NCBI RefSeq assembly: GCF_020216065.1
Contig: NZ_JAIWNA010000005.1
Coordinates: forward strand, 1 to 64,000
DNA from: Nocardia rosealba
GTDB taxonomy: Bacteria; Actinomycetota; Actinomycetes; Mycobacteriales; Mycobacteriaceae
DNA: 64,000 nucleotides
Direction: 5' to 3'
The notes under the pieces: model-generated
What the model was told of the DNA's origin: nothing
Database searches by the model: none
Seen by the model: the letters and a program-made list of their open reading frames with translations, nothing else
Shown here: piece after piece, positions 16,851 through 25,700 of the stretch
Position numbering within the stretch: position 1 is the stretch's first letter
How the letters are laid out: every line of letters begins with the position of its first letter
Program-made: the position numbers and the translations under genes

Positions 16851-17197
16851 CCCTCGCCATCGCCAATGTCGTCGTCGACTGCCACAACGCGGCAGCCCTC
16901 GCCGAGTTCTACGCCCAGCTGCTCGACATGCCCGTCGAACCGGCGGCCTCGCCGTTCTTCGCCGAGGTCGGCCGGTCGACAGGCATGTCGCCGGTGCTGA
17001 TGTTCATCCAGGTGCCCGACCGGACTCCGGGCAAGAACGCCGTGCACCTGGACTTCCACTCGACGCAGTGGGCCGATGCCCTCGAGCGCGCGATCAGCCT
17101 GGGCGGCAAGCACATCGGCGACTTCGACCAGTACGGCGTGCAGTGGGTGACCGTTGCCGATCCCGAGGGCAACCTCTTCGACATCGGCAAATACTGA
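16847..17197 (+). CDS. VOC (glyoxalase/bleomycin resistance) family protein
   Basis: A 116-residue protein made of two beta-alpha-beta-beta-beta modules. It begins LAIANVVVDCHNAAALAEFY and ends GVQWVTVADPEGNLFDIGKY, the typical PEGN-F-I ending. VOC proteins of this size are isomerases, dioxygenases or drug-sequestering proteins. It overlaps the merR stop by 4 bp and has GAAGGAGA as a ribosome-binding site, so it is co-expressed with the regulator. Without a preserved set of metal ligands I cannot choose between enzyme and binding protein. Confidence 0.88.
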   Translation: MTLAIANVVVDCHNAAALAEFYAQLLDMPVEPAASPFFAEVGRSTGMSPVLMFIQVPDRTPGKNAVHLDFHSTQWADALERAISLGGKHIGDFDQYGVQWVTVADPEGNLFDIGKY

Positions 17198-17198
17198 C

Positions 17199-17633
17199 TC
17201 AGGCCAGTTCGCGCTTCAGGTTCTCCAGCAGCTCGGCCTGGATCTTCTTCAGGCCGAGCGGGGCGAAGATGCCCTCGAAGATGCCCGCGATGCCGCCCGC
17301 ACCCTTCCAGGTGGTGCGCACGGTGACGCGCGAACCGGTGCCCTCGGGCGTGACGGTCCAGGTGTTGACCATGGTGGAGTTGGCGTCGCGCTCGGTGAGG
17401 ATCGAATCGGCGACCGTCACGCTCGCGCGCACATTGCGCACCCGCTTCTCGGTGGCCTGCAGGGTCCACTCCACCACGGTGCCCGCGCCCTTACCGCCCT
17501 CGATCACCTTGTAGTCGCGGTAGTGCGAGGAGAGGATGCGCGGACGAACCGTCTCGTAGTCGCCGATCGCCTCGAGGGTGCGCTGCGGATCCGCCGCTAC
17601 GACGATCGAACTGCTGGCACTGACCTGACCCAC
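17199..17633 (-). CDS. SRPBCC-family protein (polyketide cyclase/dehydrase type)
   Basis: A 144-residue START-like fold protein. It begins with SSSIVVAADPQRTLEAIGDY, has the central GKGAGTVVEWTLQAT and ends with a long amphipathic helix (FAPLGLKKIQAELLENLKRE) that would close a hydrophobic pocket. It matches in place and type the Rv3718c gene next to tmsA/tmsB in mycobacteria, hinting at lipid binding, but no substrate is known. The GTG start at 17633 has AGGAG upstream. It ends 1 bp after the convergent VOC gene. Confidence 0.88.
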   Translation of the reverse strand: MGQVSASSSIVVAADPQRTLEAIGDYETVRPRILSSHYRDYKVIEGGKGAGTVVEWTLQATEKRVRNVRASVTVADSILTERDANSTMVNTWTVTPEGTGSRVTVRTTWKGAGGIAGIFEGIFAPLGLKKIQAELLENLKRELA

Positions 17634-17654
17634 CGTTGACTCCTGTGTTTTTTG

Positions 17655-17673
17655 GAGCGCTGGCGCGCTCGAG
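17655..17673. repeat. Intergenic hairpin GAGCGC-TGGC-GCGCTC followed by GAG
   Basis: GAGCGC (17655-17660), loop TGGC, GCGCTC (17665-17670), with TTGG before and GAG after. An almost identical copy lies at 55505-55523. Both are near the 5' end of a gene, which suggests a dispersed REP-like element or leader hairpin. Confidence 0.5.
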
Positions 17674-17829
17674 TTCGCGGCCCCACCGGTCCCGACGATG
17701 GGCGGGGCTGGGTTACATCTTGCCTTGCGCCCCACTGCGTTGCCCGGTCAGGTGGGCCGGGAAGAAACAGCTGAGTGACATTTCACCGTGGCGTGCATCT
17801 ATCTGGTAGCCGCGCGGGCGGGCGCGTAC

Positions 17830-17835
17830 TAGCGT
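17830..17835 (+). promoter_or_regulatory. -10 box, leaderless start of tmsA
   Basis: TAGCGT lies exactly 7 nt before the GTG start of tmsA and no ribosome-binding site intervenes, fitting a leaderless tmsA-tmsB message. Confidence 0.55.
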
Positions 17836-17842
17836 CGACACA

Positions 17843-19282
17843 GTGGCAGTGAGTCTTTTGGGTAGGGCCGGCCACGAACCGGCCGCACGCGAGTCTGGAT
17901 ACGCCGCGCACCGCGCGGGTGTGGAGCGACTGCTGGCAAGCTATCGCGCCATCCCACCGGGTGCCGTCGTCCGGTTGGCGAAGAAGACATCGAACCTTTT
18001 CCGTGCGAGGGCGGCGACGACCGCGCCCGGGCTCGACGTGTCGGGGCTGGGGCAGGTGATCGCCGTCGACCCGCAGGCCCGAACCGCCGACGTGGCAGGC
18101 ATGACCACCTACGAGGACCTGGTGGCGGCCACCCTCCCCTACGGGCTCGCCCCGCTGGTGGTTCCGCAGCTCAAGACCATCACCCTCGGTGGCGCCGTCA
18201 CCGGGCTCGGCATCGAGTCGACCTCGTTCCGCAACGGTCTTCCGCACGAATCCGTGCTGGAAATGGACATCCTGACCGGGTCGGGCGAGATCCTCACCGC
18301 GACGCCGACCGGCGAGCACGCCGACCTCTTCCACGGTTTCCCCAACTCCTACGGCACCCTCGGCTACTCCGTTCGCCTGAAAATCGAGCTCGAAGCTGTC
18401 AAGCCCTATGTCGCGCTGCGGCACGTGCGGTTCCACGACCTGCGCACGCTGGAAACCGAGCTGGAACGCATCGTCACCGAGCGCTCCTACCAGGGCGAAC
18501 AGGTCGACTACCTGGACGGCGTCGTGTTCAGTGCCACCGAGAGCTACCTGACTCTGGGCAGGCAGACCGACGAACCCGGCCCGGTCAGCGACTACACCGG
18601 CATGGACATCTACTACCGCTCCCTGCAGCACGACGACGGCGTGAAGACCGACCGGCTCACCATCGCCGACTACCTGTGGCGCTGGGACACCGACTGGTTC
18701 TGGTGCTCGCGCGCCTTCGGCACCCAGAACCCGAAGATCCGCCGGTTCTGGCCGAAGTCGTTGCGCCGCAGCAGCTTCTACTGGAAACTCGTCGCACTCG
18801 ACCGCAAGTACCACTTCGACGACCGGCGCCGGGCCCGCAAGGGACTCGCGCCGCAGGAGCGGGTGGTGCAGGACATCGAGGTGCCGGTCCACCGCACCGC
18901 CGACTTCGCCGAGTGGTTCCTGCGCGAGATCCCGATCGAACCGATCTGGCTGTGCCCCTTGCGTTTGCGCGAAACCGGCGCCGCCGACGGTGCGCGTCCG
19001 TGGCCGCTGTACCCCCTCGAACCGCGCCACACCTACGTCAACTTCGGTTTCTGGTCGGCGGTGCCCACCGTACCCGGTCAGCCGGAGGGGGCGGCCAACC
19101 GCGCCATCGAGAAGATCGTCTCCGAATTCGACGGACACAAGTCCCTGTACTCGGACTCCTACTACGACGAGGCAGAATTCGCGCAGCTCTACGGCGGCGA
19201 GACCTATACCGCACTGAAGAACCGTTACGACCCGGACCAACGACTGCTGAATCTGTATTCGAAGGCGGTGCAACGCAAGTGA
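17843..19282 (+). CDS. tmsA: FAD-dependent 10-methylene fatty acyl reductase TmsA (BfaA)
   Basis: A 479-residue flavoprotein with a PCMH-type FAD-binding domain (about 65-210; key stretch LVVPQLKTITLGGAVTGLGI) and a larger C-terminal domain rich in aromatic residues. In actinobacteria TmsA reduces the 10-methylene group made by TmsB to a 10-methyl group, giving tuberculostearic-type lipids with NADPH. The family resemblance to Rv3719, the overlap of its stop with the tmsB GTG (GTGA), and the nearby Rv3718c-like SRPBCC gene support the assignment. Alternatives among FAD_binding_4 oxidases are less likely because of the tmsB neighbour. Confidence 0.88.
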   Translation: MAVSLLGRAGHEPAARESGYAAHRAGVERLLASYRAIPPGAVVRLAKKTSNLFRARAATTAPGLDVSGLGQVIAVDPQARTADVAGMTTYEDLVAATLPYGLAPLVVPQLKTITLGGAVTGLGIESTSFRNGLPHESVLEMDILTGSGEILTATPTGEHADLFHGFPNSYGTLGYSVRLKIELEAVKPYVALRHVRFHDLRTLETELERIVTERSYQGEQVDYLDGVVFSATESYLTLGRQTDEPGPVSDYTGMDIYYRSLQHDDGVKTDRLTIADYLWRWDTDWFWCSRAFGTQNPKIRRFWPKSLRRSSFYWKLVALDRKYHFDDRRRARKGLAPQERVVQDIEVPVHRTADFAEWFLREIPIEPIWLCPLRLRETGAADGARPWPLYPLEPRHTYVNFGFWSAVPTVPGQPEGAANRAIEKIVSEFDGHKSLYSDSYYDEAEFAQLYGGETYTALKNRYDPDQRLLNLYSKAVQRK

Positions 19283-20595
19283 CGACATTCAAGGACAGAT
19301 CCGAGATCCTCGCCGAGCTGGGGACCCGGCTCAGCATCGCGGAGGTGTTCGAGAGCCTCATCGACGGTGACATCCCTGTCCGGCTGACGGCCTACGACGG
19401 CAGCGCGACCGGGCCCGCCGATTCGCCCTACACCCTCGACATCAAGAACCCGCGCGGCATCAACTACCTGGCCACCGCCCCCGGTGACCTCGGCATGGCC
19501 CGCGCCTACATCGCAGGTGACATGGTGGCCGAGGGGGTGCACCCCGGTGACCCGTACGACATCTTGAAGGCCATGCAGGACATGAAGTTCCATCGTCCGT
19601 CGGCCCTGTCGCTGGTGACCATCGCCCGCTCGCTGGGCTGGGAGCGGCTCAAGCCGATCGCCCCGCCGCCGCAGGAGACCCTGCCGCGCTGGCGCCGCAT
19701 CGCCCTGGAGGGCTTACGCCACTCCAAGACCCGTGACGCCGAGGCGATCCACCACCACTACGACGTCTCCAACAAGTTCTACGAATACGTGCTCGGCCCC
19801 TCGATGACCTACACCTGCGCGGTGTACGGCGACCGCGACTGGACGCTCGAGCAGGCACAGGAGAACAAGTACCGGCTGATCTTCGACAAGCTGCGCCTGA
19901 AGGAAGGCGACCGGCTGCTCGACATCGGGTGCGGCTGGGGCGGCATGGTCCGCTACGCCGCCAAGCGTGGCGTGCGCGTCATCGGTGCCACGCTCTCGGC
20001 CGAACAGGCGGCGTGGGCGCAGCAGAAGATCGTCGAGGAAGGGCTCGCCGACCTGGCCGAAGTCCGCCACAGCGACTACCGCGACATCGTCGAGGGCGAG
20101 TTCGACGCCGTCTCCTCGATCGGTCTCACCGAACACATCGGGGTGCACAACTACCCCTTCTACTTCGGTTTCATCAAGGACAAGCTCCGCGACGGCGGCC
20201 TGTTCCTCAACCACTGCATCACCCGTCCCGACAACACCCGAACCACCAAGGCGGGCGATTTCATCGACCGCTACGTCTTCCCCGACGGCGAACTCATCGG
20301 CTCGGGCCGCATCATCTCCGAAATCCAGAACCTCGGCCTCGAGGTCCTGCACGAGGAGAACCTGCGCGAGCACTACGCCCTCACCCTGCACGAATGGTGC
20401 AGGAACCTGGTCGACAACTGGGACGCCTGCGTCGACGAGGTAGGCGAGGGCACCGCAAAGGTCTGGGGCCTCTACATGGCAGGCTGCCGCCTCGGCTTCC
20501 AGCGCAACGTCGTCCAACTCCACCACGTCCTCGGCGTGAAACTGGACAAGAACGGAAAGTGGGACGTCCCCCTTCGTCCCTGGTGGCAGCCCTAG
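19279..20595 (+). CDS. tmsB: SAM-dependent fatty acyl methyltransferase TmsB (BfaB), CFA synthase family
   Basis: A 438-residue enzyme of the cyclopropane-fatty-acid synthase family. The SAM-binding motif is LLDIGCGWGGMVRYAAKRG from residue 213, preceded by the family segment EAIHHHYDVSNKFYEYVLGP and followed by GLTEHIGVHNYPFYF. TmsB adds a methylene group at C10 of oleoyl phospholipids; TmsA then reduces it. The GTG start overlaps the tmsA stop. A strong palindrome follows 5 bp after the stop and may end the transcript. Its reading frame stays open after the TAG stop through the WXG-like remnant downstream. Confidence 0.92.
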   Translation: MTTFKDRSEILAELGTRLSIAEVFESLIDGDIPVRLTAYDGSATGPADSPYTLDIKNPRGINYLATAPGDLGMARAYIAGDMVAEGVHPGDPYDILKAMQDMKFHRPSALSLVTIARSLGWERLKPIAPPPQETLPRWRRIALEGLRHSKTRDAEAIHHHYDVSNKFYEYVLGPSMTYTCAVYGDRDWTLEQAQENKYRLIFDKLRLKEGDRLLDIGCGWGGMVRYAAKRGVRVIGATLSAEQAAWAQQKIVEEGLADLAEVRHSDYRDIVEGEFDAVSSIGLTEHIGVHNYPFYFGFIKDKLRDGGLFLNHCITRPDNTRTTKAGDFIDRYVFPDGELIGSGRIISEIQNLGLEVLHEENLREHYALTLHEWCRNLVDNWDACVDEVGEGTAKVWGLYMAGCRLGFQRNVVQLHHVLGVKLDKNGKWDVPLRPWWQP

Positions 20596-20600
20596 TGCGC

Positions 20601-20638
20601 ACCGGTACCGACTCGGACCAGTCCGAGTCGGTACCGGT
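20601..20638. terminator. Near-perfect palindrome downstream of tmsB
   Basis: ACCGGTACCGACTCGGAC (20601-20618), loop CA, then its exact reverse complement at 20621-20638. It begins 5 bp after the tmsB stop. There is no T-run, but U-less hairpins can terminate in actinobacteria. It also lies where the 5' part of the following WXG-like gene should be, so it may mark a rearrangement junction. Confidence 0.55.
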
Positions 20639-20640
20639 CA

Positions 20641-20913
20641 GGATCGGGGTACGGCATCGCCGAAGCACTACGCACTGCCCTCACATCTGCCAACACCGAA
20701 GTCGACTCCCTCCTGTCCAGCGGGTGGAAGGGCGATCTCGCCACCCAGTTCGGTACCGGCTGGACCGAAACTCATGACGGCGGCGCCACGATCATCGCCG
20801 CACTCACAACGATGGCCGAGAAGCTCGGCATCACCGCCGAGAACTACCAACAGCAAGACACCGACCACGCCTATACGTTGAACATGTCCAGCCTCGACCT
20901 GCCGGCGGTGTGA
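20641..20913 (+). pseudogene. 5'-truncated WXG100/type VII secretion target remnant
   Basis: Read in this frame the segment gives GIAEALRTALTSANTEVDSL, then SSGWKGDLATQFGTGW with a WxG turn, and ends NMSSLDLPAV and TGA. This looks like the middle and end of a roughly 100-residue WXG100-type ESX target protein. No ATG, GTG or TTG in frame precedes it; the frame is open back to the tmsB stop codon and includes the palindrome at 20601-20638. About 30 N-terminal residues seem lost. Expression as a fusion by readthrough of tmsB cannot be excluded but is unlikely. Confidence 0.6.
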
Positions 20914-20914
20914 C

Positions 20915-21154
20915 ATGGGGTCGGAGTTTTCGGTAAACATGGACCAACTCGATCAAATCGTCGCACGAATAGCCGGACTCGCAGGCTATGTTTCCGACCA
21001 TCTCGATGACATCGATGACAAGGTGGCCACCCTCAGAGGTAGTACCTGGGAAGGCATAGCCGCTGACGCCTACCAGGTAGCTCATACCCAATGGGTAACC
21101 GGGGCAAGAGAATTCGTGGACGGGTTACGCGACATGAGCACCGCAGCCGCCTAG
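20915..21154 (+). CDS. Short WXG100-like protein, probably C-terminally truncated
   Basis: A 79-residue acidic, helical protein starting MGSEFSVNMDQLDQIVARI, with a W-x-G turn in GSTWEGIAADAYQVAHTQW. The last words are EFVDGLRDMSTAAA and a stop, whereas WXG100 partners usually continue about 20 residues with a second helix end. The bases after the stop are in the middle of a different domain (see the pseudogene at 21155), so a deletion probably fused this gene to the toxin gene. The start lies 1 bp after the preceding WXG remnant, matching the usual tandem WXG pair. Function, if any, would be secretion with the toxin. Confidence 0.55.
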   Translation: MGSEFSVNMDQLDQIVARIAGLAGYVSDHLDDIDDKVATLRGSTWEGIAADAYQVAHTQWVTGAREFVDGLRDMSTAAA

Positions 21155-22276
21155 CCATCGGCCCGCTACTTGCCGCCCTGCAAAACGAATGCGGCGGCAT
21201 GGCGGGCAACCACGACTCGTGCAATAGCTGGATCACCACCTACGATACCCACGCCGCCGATATCGTCACTCTCGCTGCAACATTGGCCAACGCGCTGCAA
21301 CGCTACGGCGACGTCCTCAAAGCCAATGGCTACAACTGGTGGTATTACAACCGGACAACCGCTACCGGCGAGGCACCCGTTCGCCGGACCGAATCGGAGC
21401 CGCTGTACGACTCCGGCACGTGACGCGTGGAAGACCTTCGCCGAACACGCCACGGTCACCGGCGCAGCGACCCGGATCAACGGGGTCAGCGCGAAATTCG
21501 AAGGCAACAGCGATCCGAACATCATGGCTATCGATGAAAAGCTCGCCACCCTCGAACAAGCAGCGAAGCTCCTCGCCGAAGCAGCCAAAGGCATCACCAC
21601 GCCGCTGACCGAACACAACGACGCGCTGAGCACCATGCGCGAGGATATCGGCAAACAAGTCGCGGCCGCCGCGGTAGAGCTCGGCGCCGCCATCGCCTTG
21701 ACCGCCGTGGTCGTCGGTGTCGCCGCCTTTCTCACCGCCGGAGTCGGTGCTGCTGCAGCCGGTGCTGGTGGAACCGCGATCACCGTAGAAATCGTCCAAT
21801 CGACGGCGGTGATCATCAAGAACACTGTCACTGTGAGCCGGCTGGTCACGGCGGTAGGAGCGGTGGTCACCATCGGCGCCGCTAGCGGCGGATTCACCGC
21901 TATACCCGACCTCGCGAGCGCAGGGGTCTCAGCAGCAATAACGGCCATCGCTGGGATGACCGTCTACGCCGCCTCCGAGGAGGCCGAGGCCGTCAGGGAC
22001 GTTGTAACGAACGACAGCGGCAACTTGATCGGGAATGAGGACGCCGACAACGTCCAAATCGTCAGTCCCACAGAACTCGATGCTGCGCGACGCGACCTCA
22101 CTGATAAACTCGGACCCCCCGAAGTGAAGTCGACACCAAAGGGCGATATCGAGGTCTGGAAGATCCCTGGCGATCCGCCGTCGACAGTGACCTATCGCCC
22201 ATTCAGTCGATCAGGCGGCCCCACGATCGACTTCAATAATGTTCCCGGCGTGTCGGTAAAGAGGTGGCATATCTGA
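21155..22276 (+). pseudogene. Frameshifted type VII-secreted polymorphic toxin gene
   Basis: Two frames together recall one known layout. The first frame, from about 21155 to 21420, gives LLAALQNECGGMAGNHDSCN, an ALQRYGDVLKANGYNWW stretch and SEPLYDSG. The second frame continues from about 21420 with RDAWKTFAEHATVTGAATRI, a long helical region, glycine-alanine-rich hydrophobic segments (about 21680-21960) and a terminal domain of roughly 70 residues ending GGPTIDFNNVPGVSVKRWHI. The frame change near 21417 and the missing start suggest deletions. The C-terminal domain is probably the toxin and may be nucleolytic, but I could not match it to a family. GC is lower than in the surroundings. Confidence 0.6.
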
Positions 22277-22785
22277 TGAAATATCTAGACAGTCGGTTTG
22301 TGAATTTTCGCGACTACAAGTTCGACAGCGACACCGGCCACAAATTTCAATGGATCGATATCAAGAATTTTGCGATCACAGATCATCTGCCGACTGACAG
22401 GCTGATTCTTCGTGCACTGGTCGAATCGGTCGAGTACAAGGACGACTACGTCGGCGGCGGGGTGGATCCCGCTGGGACCCGCCATGGTCCTTACTGGCTC
22501 TCAGCCATCGGGCCGCAATCCTTCGACCCGATCAACGCTGACGATGCCATCGCCGTTGTCAACGCCTGGCTGGCAAATTGCCGGGGCATACCCGAAGAGC
22601 TGCACGCCACCGTCGCAACCGAGGTTATCGAGCCGATTCGAGCAGGCGAGGCGGTTTTCGAATTACGCGACCTGGGCCCCGTTACTAAGAATGACTATGG
22701 CGATCTGCACATCGAATTTCACGAACTGGTCGTGATTTCGAGGGAACGAGCGCGGGTAGCGTTGATCGTGCTCACCGACGATTGA
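22276..22785 (+). CDS. Probable immunity protein to the adjacent toxin
   Basis: A 169-residue soluble acidic protein, not recognised as a named family (it begins MKYLDSRFVNFRDYKFDSDT and has WLSAIGPQSFDPINADDAIA in the centre). Its ATG overlaps the toxin stop in a TGATG arrangement, and AGAGGTGG lies about 10 nt upstream. An in-frame GTG at 22264 is the alternative start. The position immediately after the toxin C-terminal domain, the size and the acidity are those of polymorphic-toxin immunity genes. It is intact although the toxin gene looks broken, so it could survive as an orphan immunity gene against related strains. The gene directly abuts the convergent pknK. Confidence 0.65.
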   Translation: MKYLDSRFVNFRDYKFDSDTGHKFQWIDIKNFAITDHLPTDRLILRALVESVEYKDDYVGGGVDPAGTRHGPYWLSAIGPQSFDPINADDAIAVVNAWLANCRGIPEELHATVATEVIEPIRAGEAVFELRDLGPVTKNDYGDLHIEFHELVVISRERARVALIVLTDD

Positions 22786-25700
22786 TCAGTCCGACAGGAG
22801 TTCGTCGAGGAAGTGGCCGGGCATTCCGTCGAGGATGGGGTGTTGGGCGGTTTCGTGGGACTGGGTGCGCAGGACGTGTAGGAGGCCGACTATGCCGGGG
22901 CCCGCGTCGAGGAGGGGGCGGGTCCAGCCGAGGTCGGCGCAGGTGCGCAGGACCGGCAGGACCAGGTTGGTCGCCTCGCCGATCCAGCCTGCCGCCGCGA
23001 GGCATTCGGCGAGTAGCAGGGTGGCGTCCAGTTCCGCACGGGGGCGGGATTGTTCGAGGACGCGGGAATAGAGGACACGGGCGTGGCGGGCGGCGCGGTC
23101 GTCGGCGCGCAGGCGCTGTTCGGTGAGCAGGGTGCGGATTTCGGCCACCTGCCTCGCCTCGGCGATGAGGGCGGCGGCGCCCGTCTTGCGCCGTCCGCCA
23201 TTGCCCGACGGGTCGATGACGATCCCGTTGGCGCCGTTGCCCGGCGGCAGGCCGAGGCGGGAACGTTCCGCCCGCACGTTGGCGTCGAGCCTGGCCAGGC
23301 TGTTGGCCGCGGCCACGCGCGCGCCCTCCTCGAGCCGGGCCGCGGCGGTGTACTGGTCGCCGAGGGCGGCTTTCACGCGTGCTCCGATGACGAAGGTCGC
23401 GACGAGGAAGTCGACGGGACCCACGCGGGTGAGCAATTGGTGGCTCTCGTCGAGCAGCCGGTCGGCCGTGGCCAGGTCACCGCGCCGGTAGGCCACCTCA
23501 CCCAGCATGGTCGCCGCGACGCGCGCGGCATCCGAACGCGGACCCGCCTTGGTACGCGCGGTCTCGTAGGCCTGCTCGAGACAGGCGGTTGCCGTGGCGA
23601 TATCGAGTTGTTCGTAGGCCGCGGCGGCGCGGGCGCAGAGGCCGAAGACCGGGCCGAGCGGGTCCTTGGAACGAGCGTGGTACTCGGCGGCCCAGTCCTG
23701 GGTGGCGGTGGCCTCGGCGAAATCGAACTCACACAGGCGCACGAACGACATCAGGTTGGCCGCCGTCGAGACGATCCAGTCCGGCAGCCCGTCCGGCGCT
23801 CCCAGGCAGGTGGCGAGCTGATCGGCCACGCCGTCGGTGTCGTCGTGCGCCACCCGATCCGCTGCTTCGAGAACCGTTGCCGCGCACCGCTGTTCCGCCA
23901 GCTCGGGACCGCCGGTGGCGCCTCGGGCCAGCAGATTCGACAACCTGCCGAGGGCGGTGCGAGCAGTGCCCGACTGTTGCAGGTTCATATTGGCCCGCGC
24001 CACCGCCATCAACAGCTTCGACCGCGAACTCACCTGCTGCATCGGCAGTTTCGACACACTGCCGAGCAACGTCGCGAGCCGTGAACCGTCGATGAGGTCC
24101 ATTCCGCCGCTTTCCAGCAGGTCGGCGGCCAGTTTGAGATCGGTCGCGGCCAGTGCGTGATCCACCGACTTGCGCAGCAGCTGATGCTCCGCGTACCAGC
24201 GAGCGGCCTTGCGGTGCAGCACTTTCGAGCGCCCGGGATGAGCGCGTTCGAGACGCGCGCGCAGATGCTCGGCGAACAGCGGCTGCATGCGATACCACTC
24301 CGGATCGTGCTGGAGCCGATGCAGGAACAGCTCGCGCTGCTCGGCCTGCTCCAGCAGGGCGGCACCGTCGGGCACGTCGGCGAGCAGGGTGGCCAGCGAG
24401 CCGTTCACCCGCTCCACCACCGAGATCGCCATCAGGAATTCCAGCAGGTCCGGTTCCAGCGTGCCGAGCACGTTCTCGGCCAGGTACTCCCGCATCCCGT
24501 GCCCGCCTTCGGCGAGCTGCACCAGCAGCTGACCGGGATCGGCGGTGCCGCGCAGCGTCAGGCTCACCAGCTGGATGGCGGCGGGCCAACCGTCGGTCGC
24601 GGCGTGGATCTGCTCGACCTGTTCGTCGGTGAGCGCGAAACCGTTGCGCTCCACCAGGATCTGGCGGGTTTCCGACTCGGTGAGCCGCAACGCCGCCGCG
24701 TCGAGCTCGACCAGCTCGTCGCGCACCCGCAGCCTGCTGATCGGCAATCCGGCCTGGTCTCGGCTGGTCACGACGAAACGCACATGGTGGCAACCATTGT
24801 CGAGCAGCGTCGCCATCGCCCGGTGCACACCGGGGTCGTGCACGCGGTGCCAGTCGTCGACGATGACGACCACCGGCCGGTCACTGGCATGGATCTCGTC
24901 GATCAGCGTGGCGATCACGAACGCCACCGCATCGGACGGGCGTTCCTCCAGCACCTGCTCGAGGCCGGCGCCGACATCGGGACGCACTCGCCGGATCGCC
25001 TGGATCAGGTGCGCGAGGAACCAGATCTCGCTGTCGTCGTCGGAGTCGATACCGAGCCAGGCCACCGGAATATCGCGGGCGGCGAGGTCGGCGCGCCACT
25101 GGGTGGCGACGGTGCTCTTGCCGAATCCGGCGGGCGCGTGGATCAGCGCGAGCCTGCGCAGACCACCCGAACGCAAGGTGTCGAGCAGTCGTGGGCGGGG
25201 GAACGGATCGCGCGCCGGGGTGGGCGGACGGAACTTGGTCGCGGCGGTGGGCGGCAGGGTGCCGCTGGTCGGCTTGTGTACCGGCACCGACGCTCCCGCC
25301 GGTTGCAGGGTGAGCGGCCAGCTGCGGCGCGCGGTGACCACTTTGAGGGCTTCCGGAGGCGGCTCGGCGAGCTCGTCGCCGGTGACCAGCAGCGCCATCT
25401 CGTCGGGCATCTGACCGTGGGCGCGCTGCACGTCGCGCAGGAGTTCGCCGAATTCGTAGGCCGAGGCCGGGCGATCGGCCGGATCCTGGGACATGGCCTT
25501 TTCGATGGCGGCGGCCACGTCGGCGGGGAAGTCCTTGGCGCGCAGGTCCGGGACGGCCTGCGTGGTGATGCGCAGGAACTGGGCGACGACCTTCTCTCCC
25601 GCCTGCCGCTCGAATGCGGCATGGCCGGTGAGCAGCGCGAACAAAGTGGCACCGAGCCCATAGATATCGGACTGCACGGTCGGTTCATGGCCTCTGAGTA

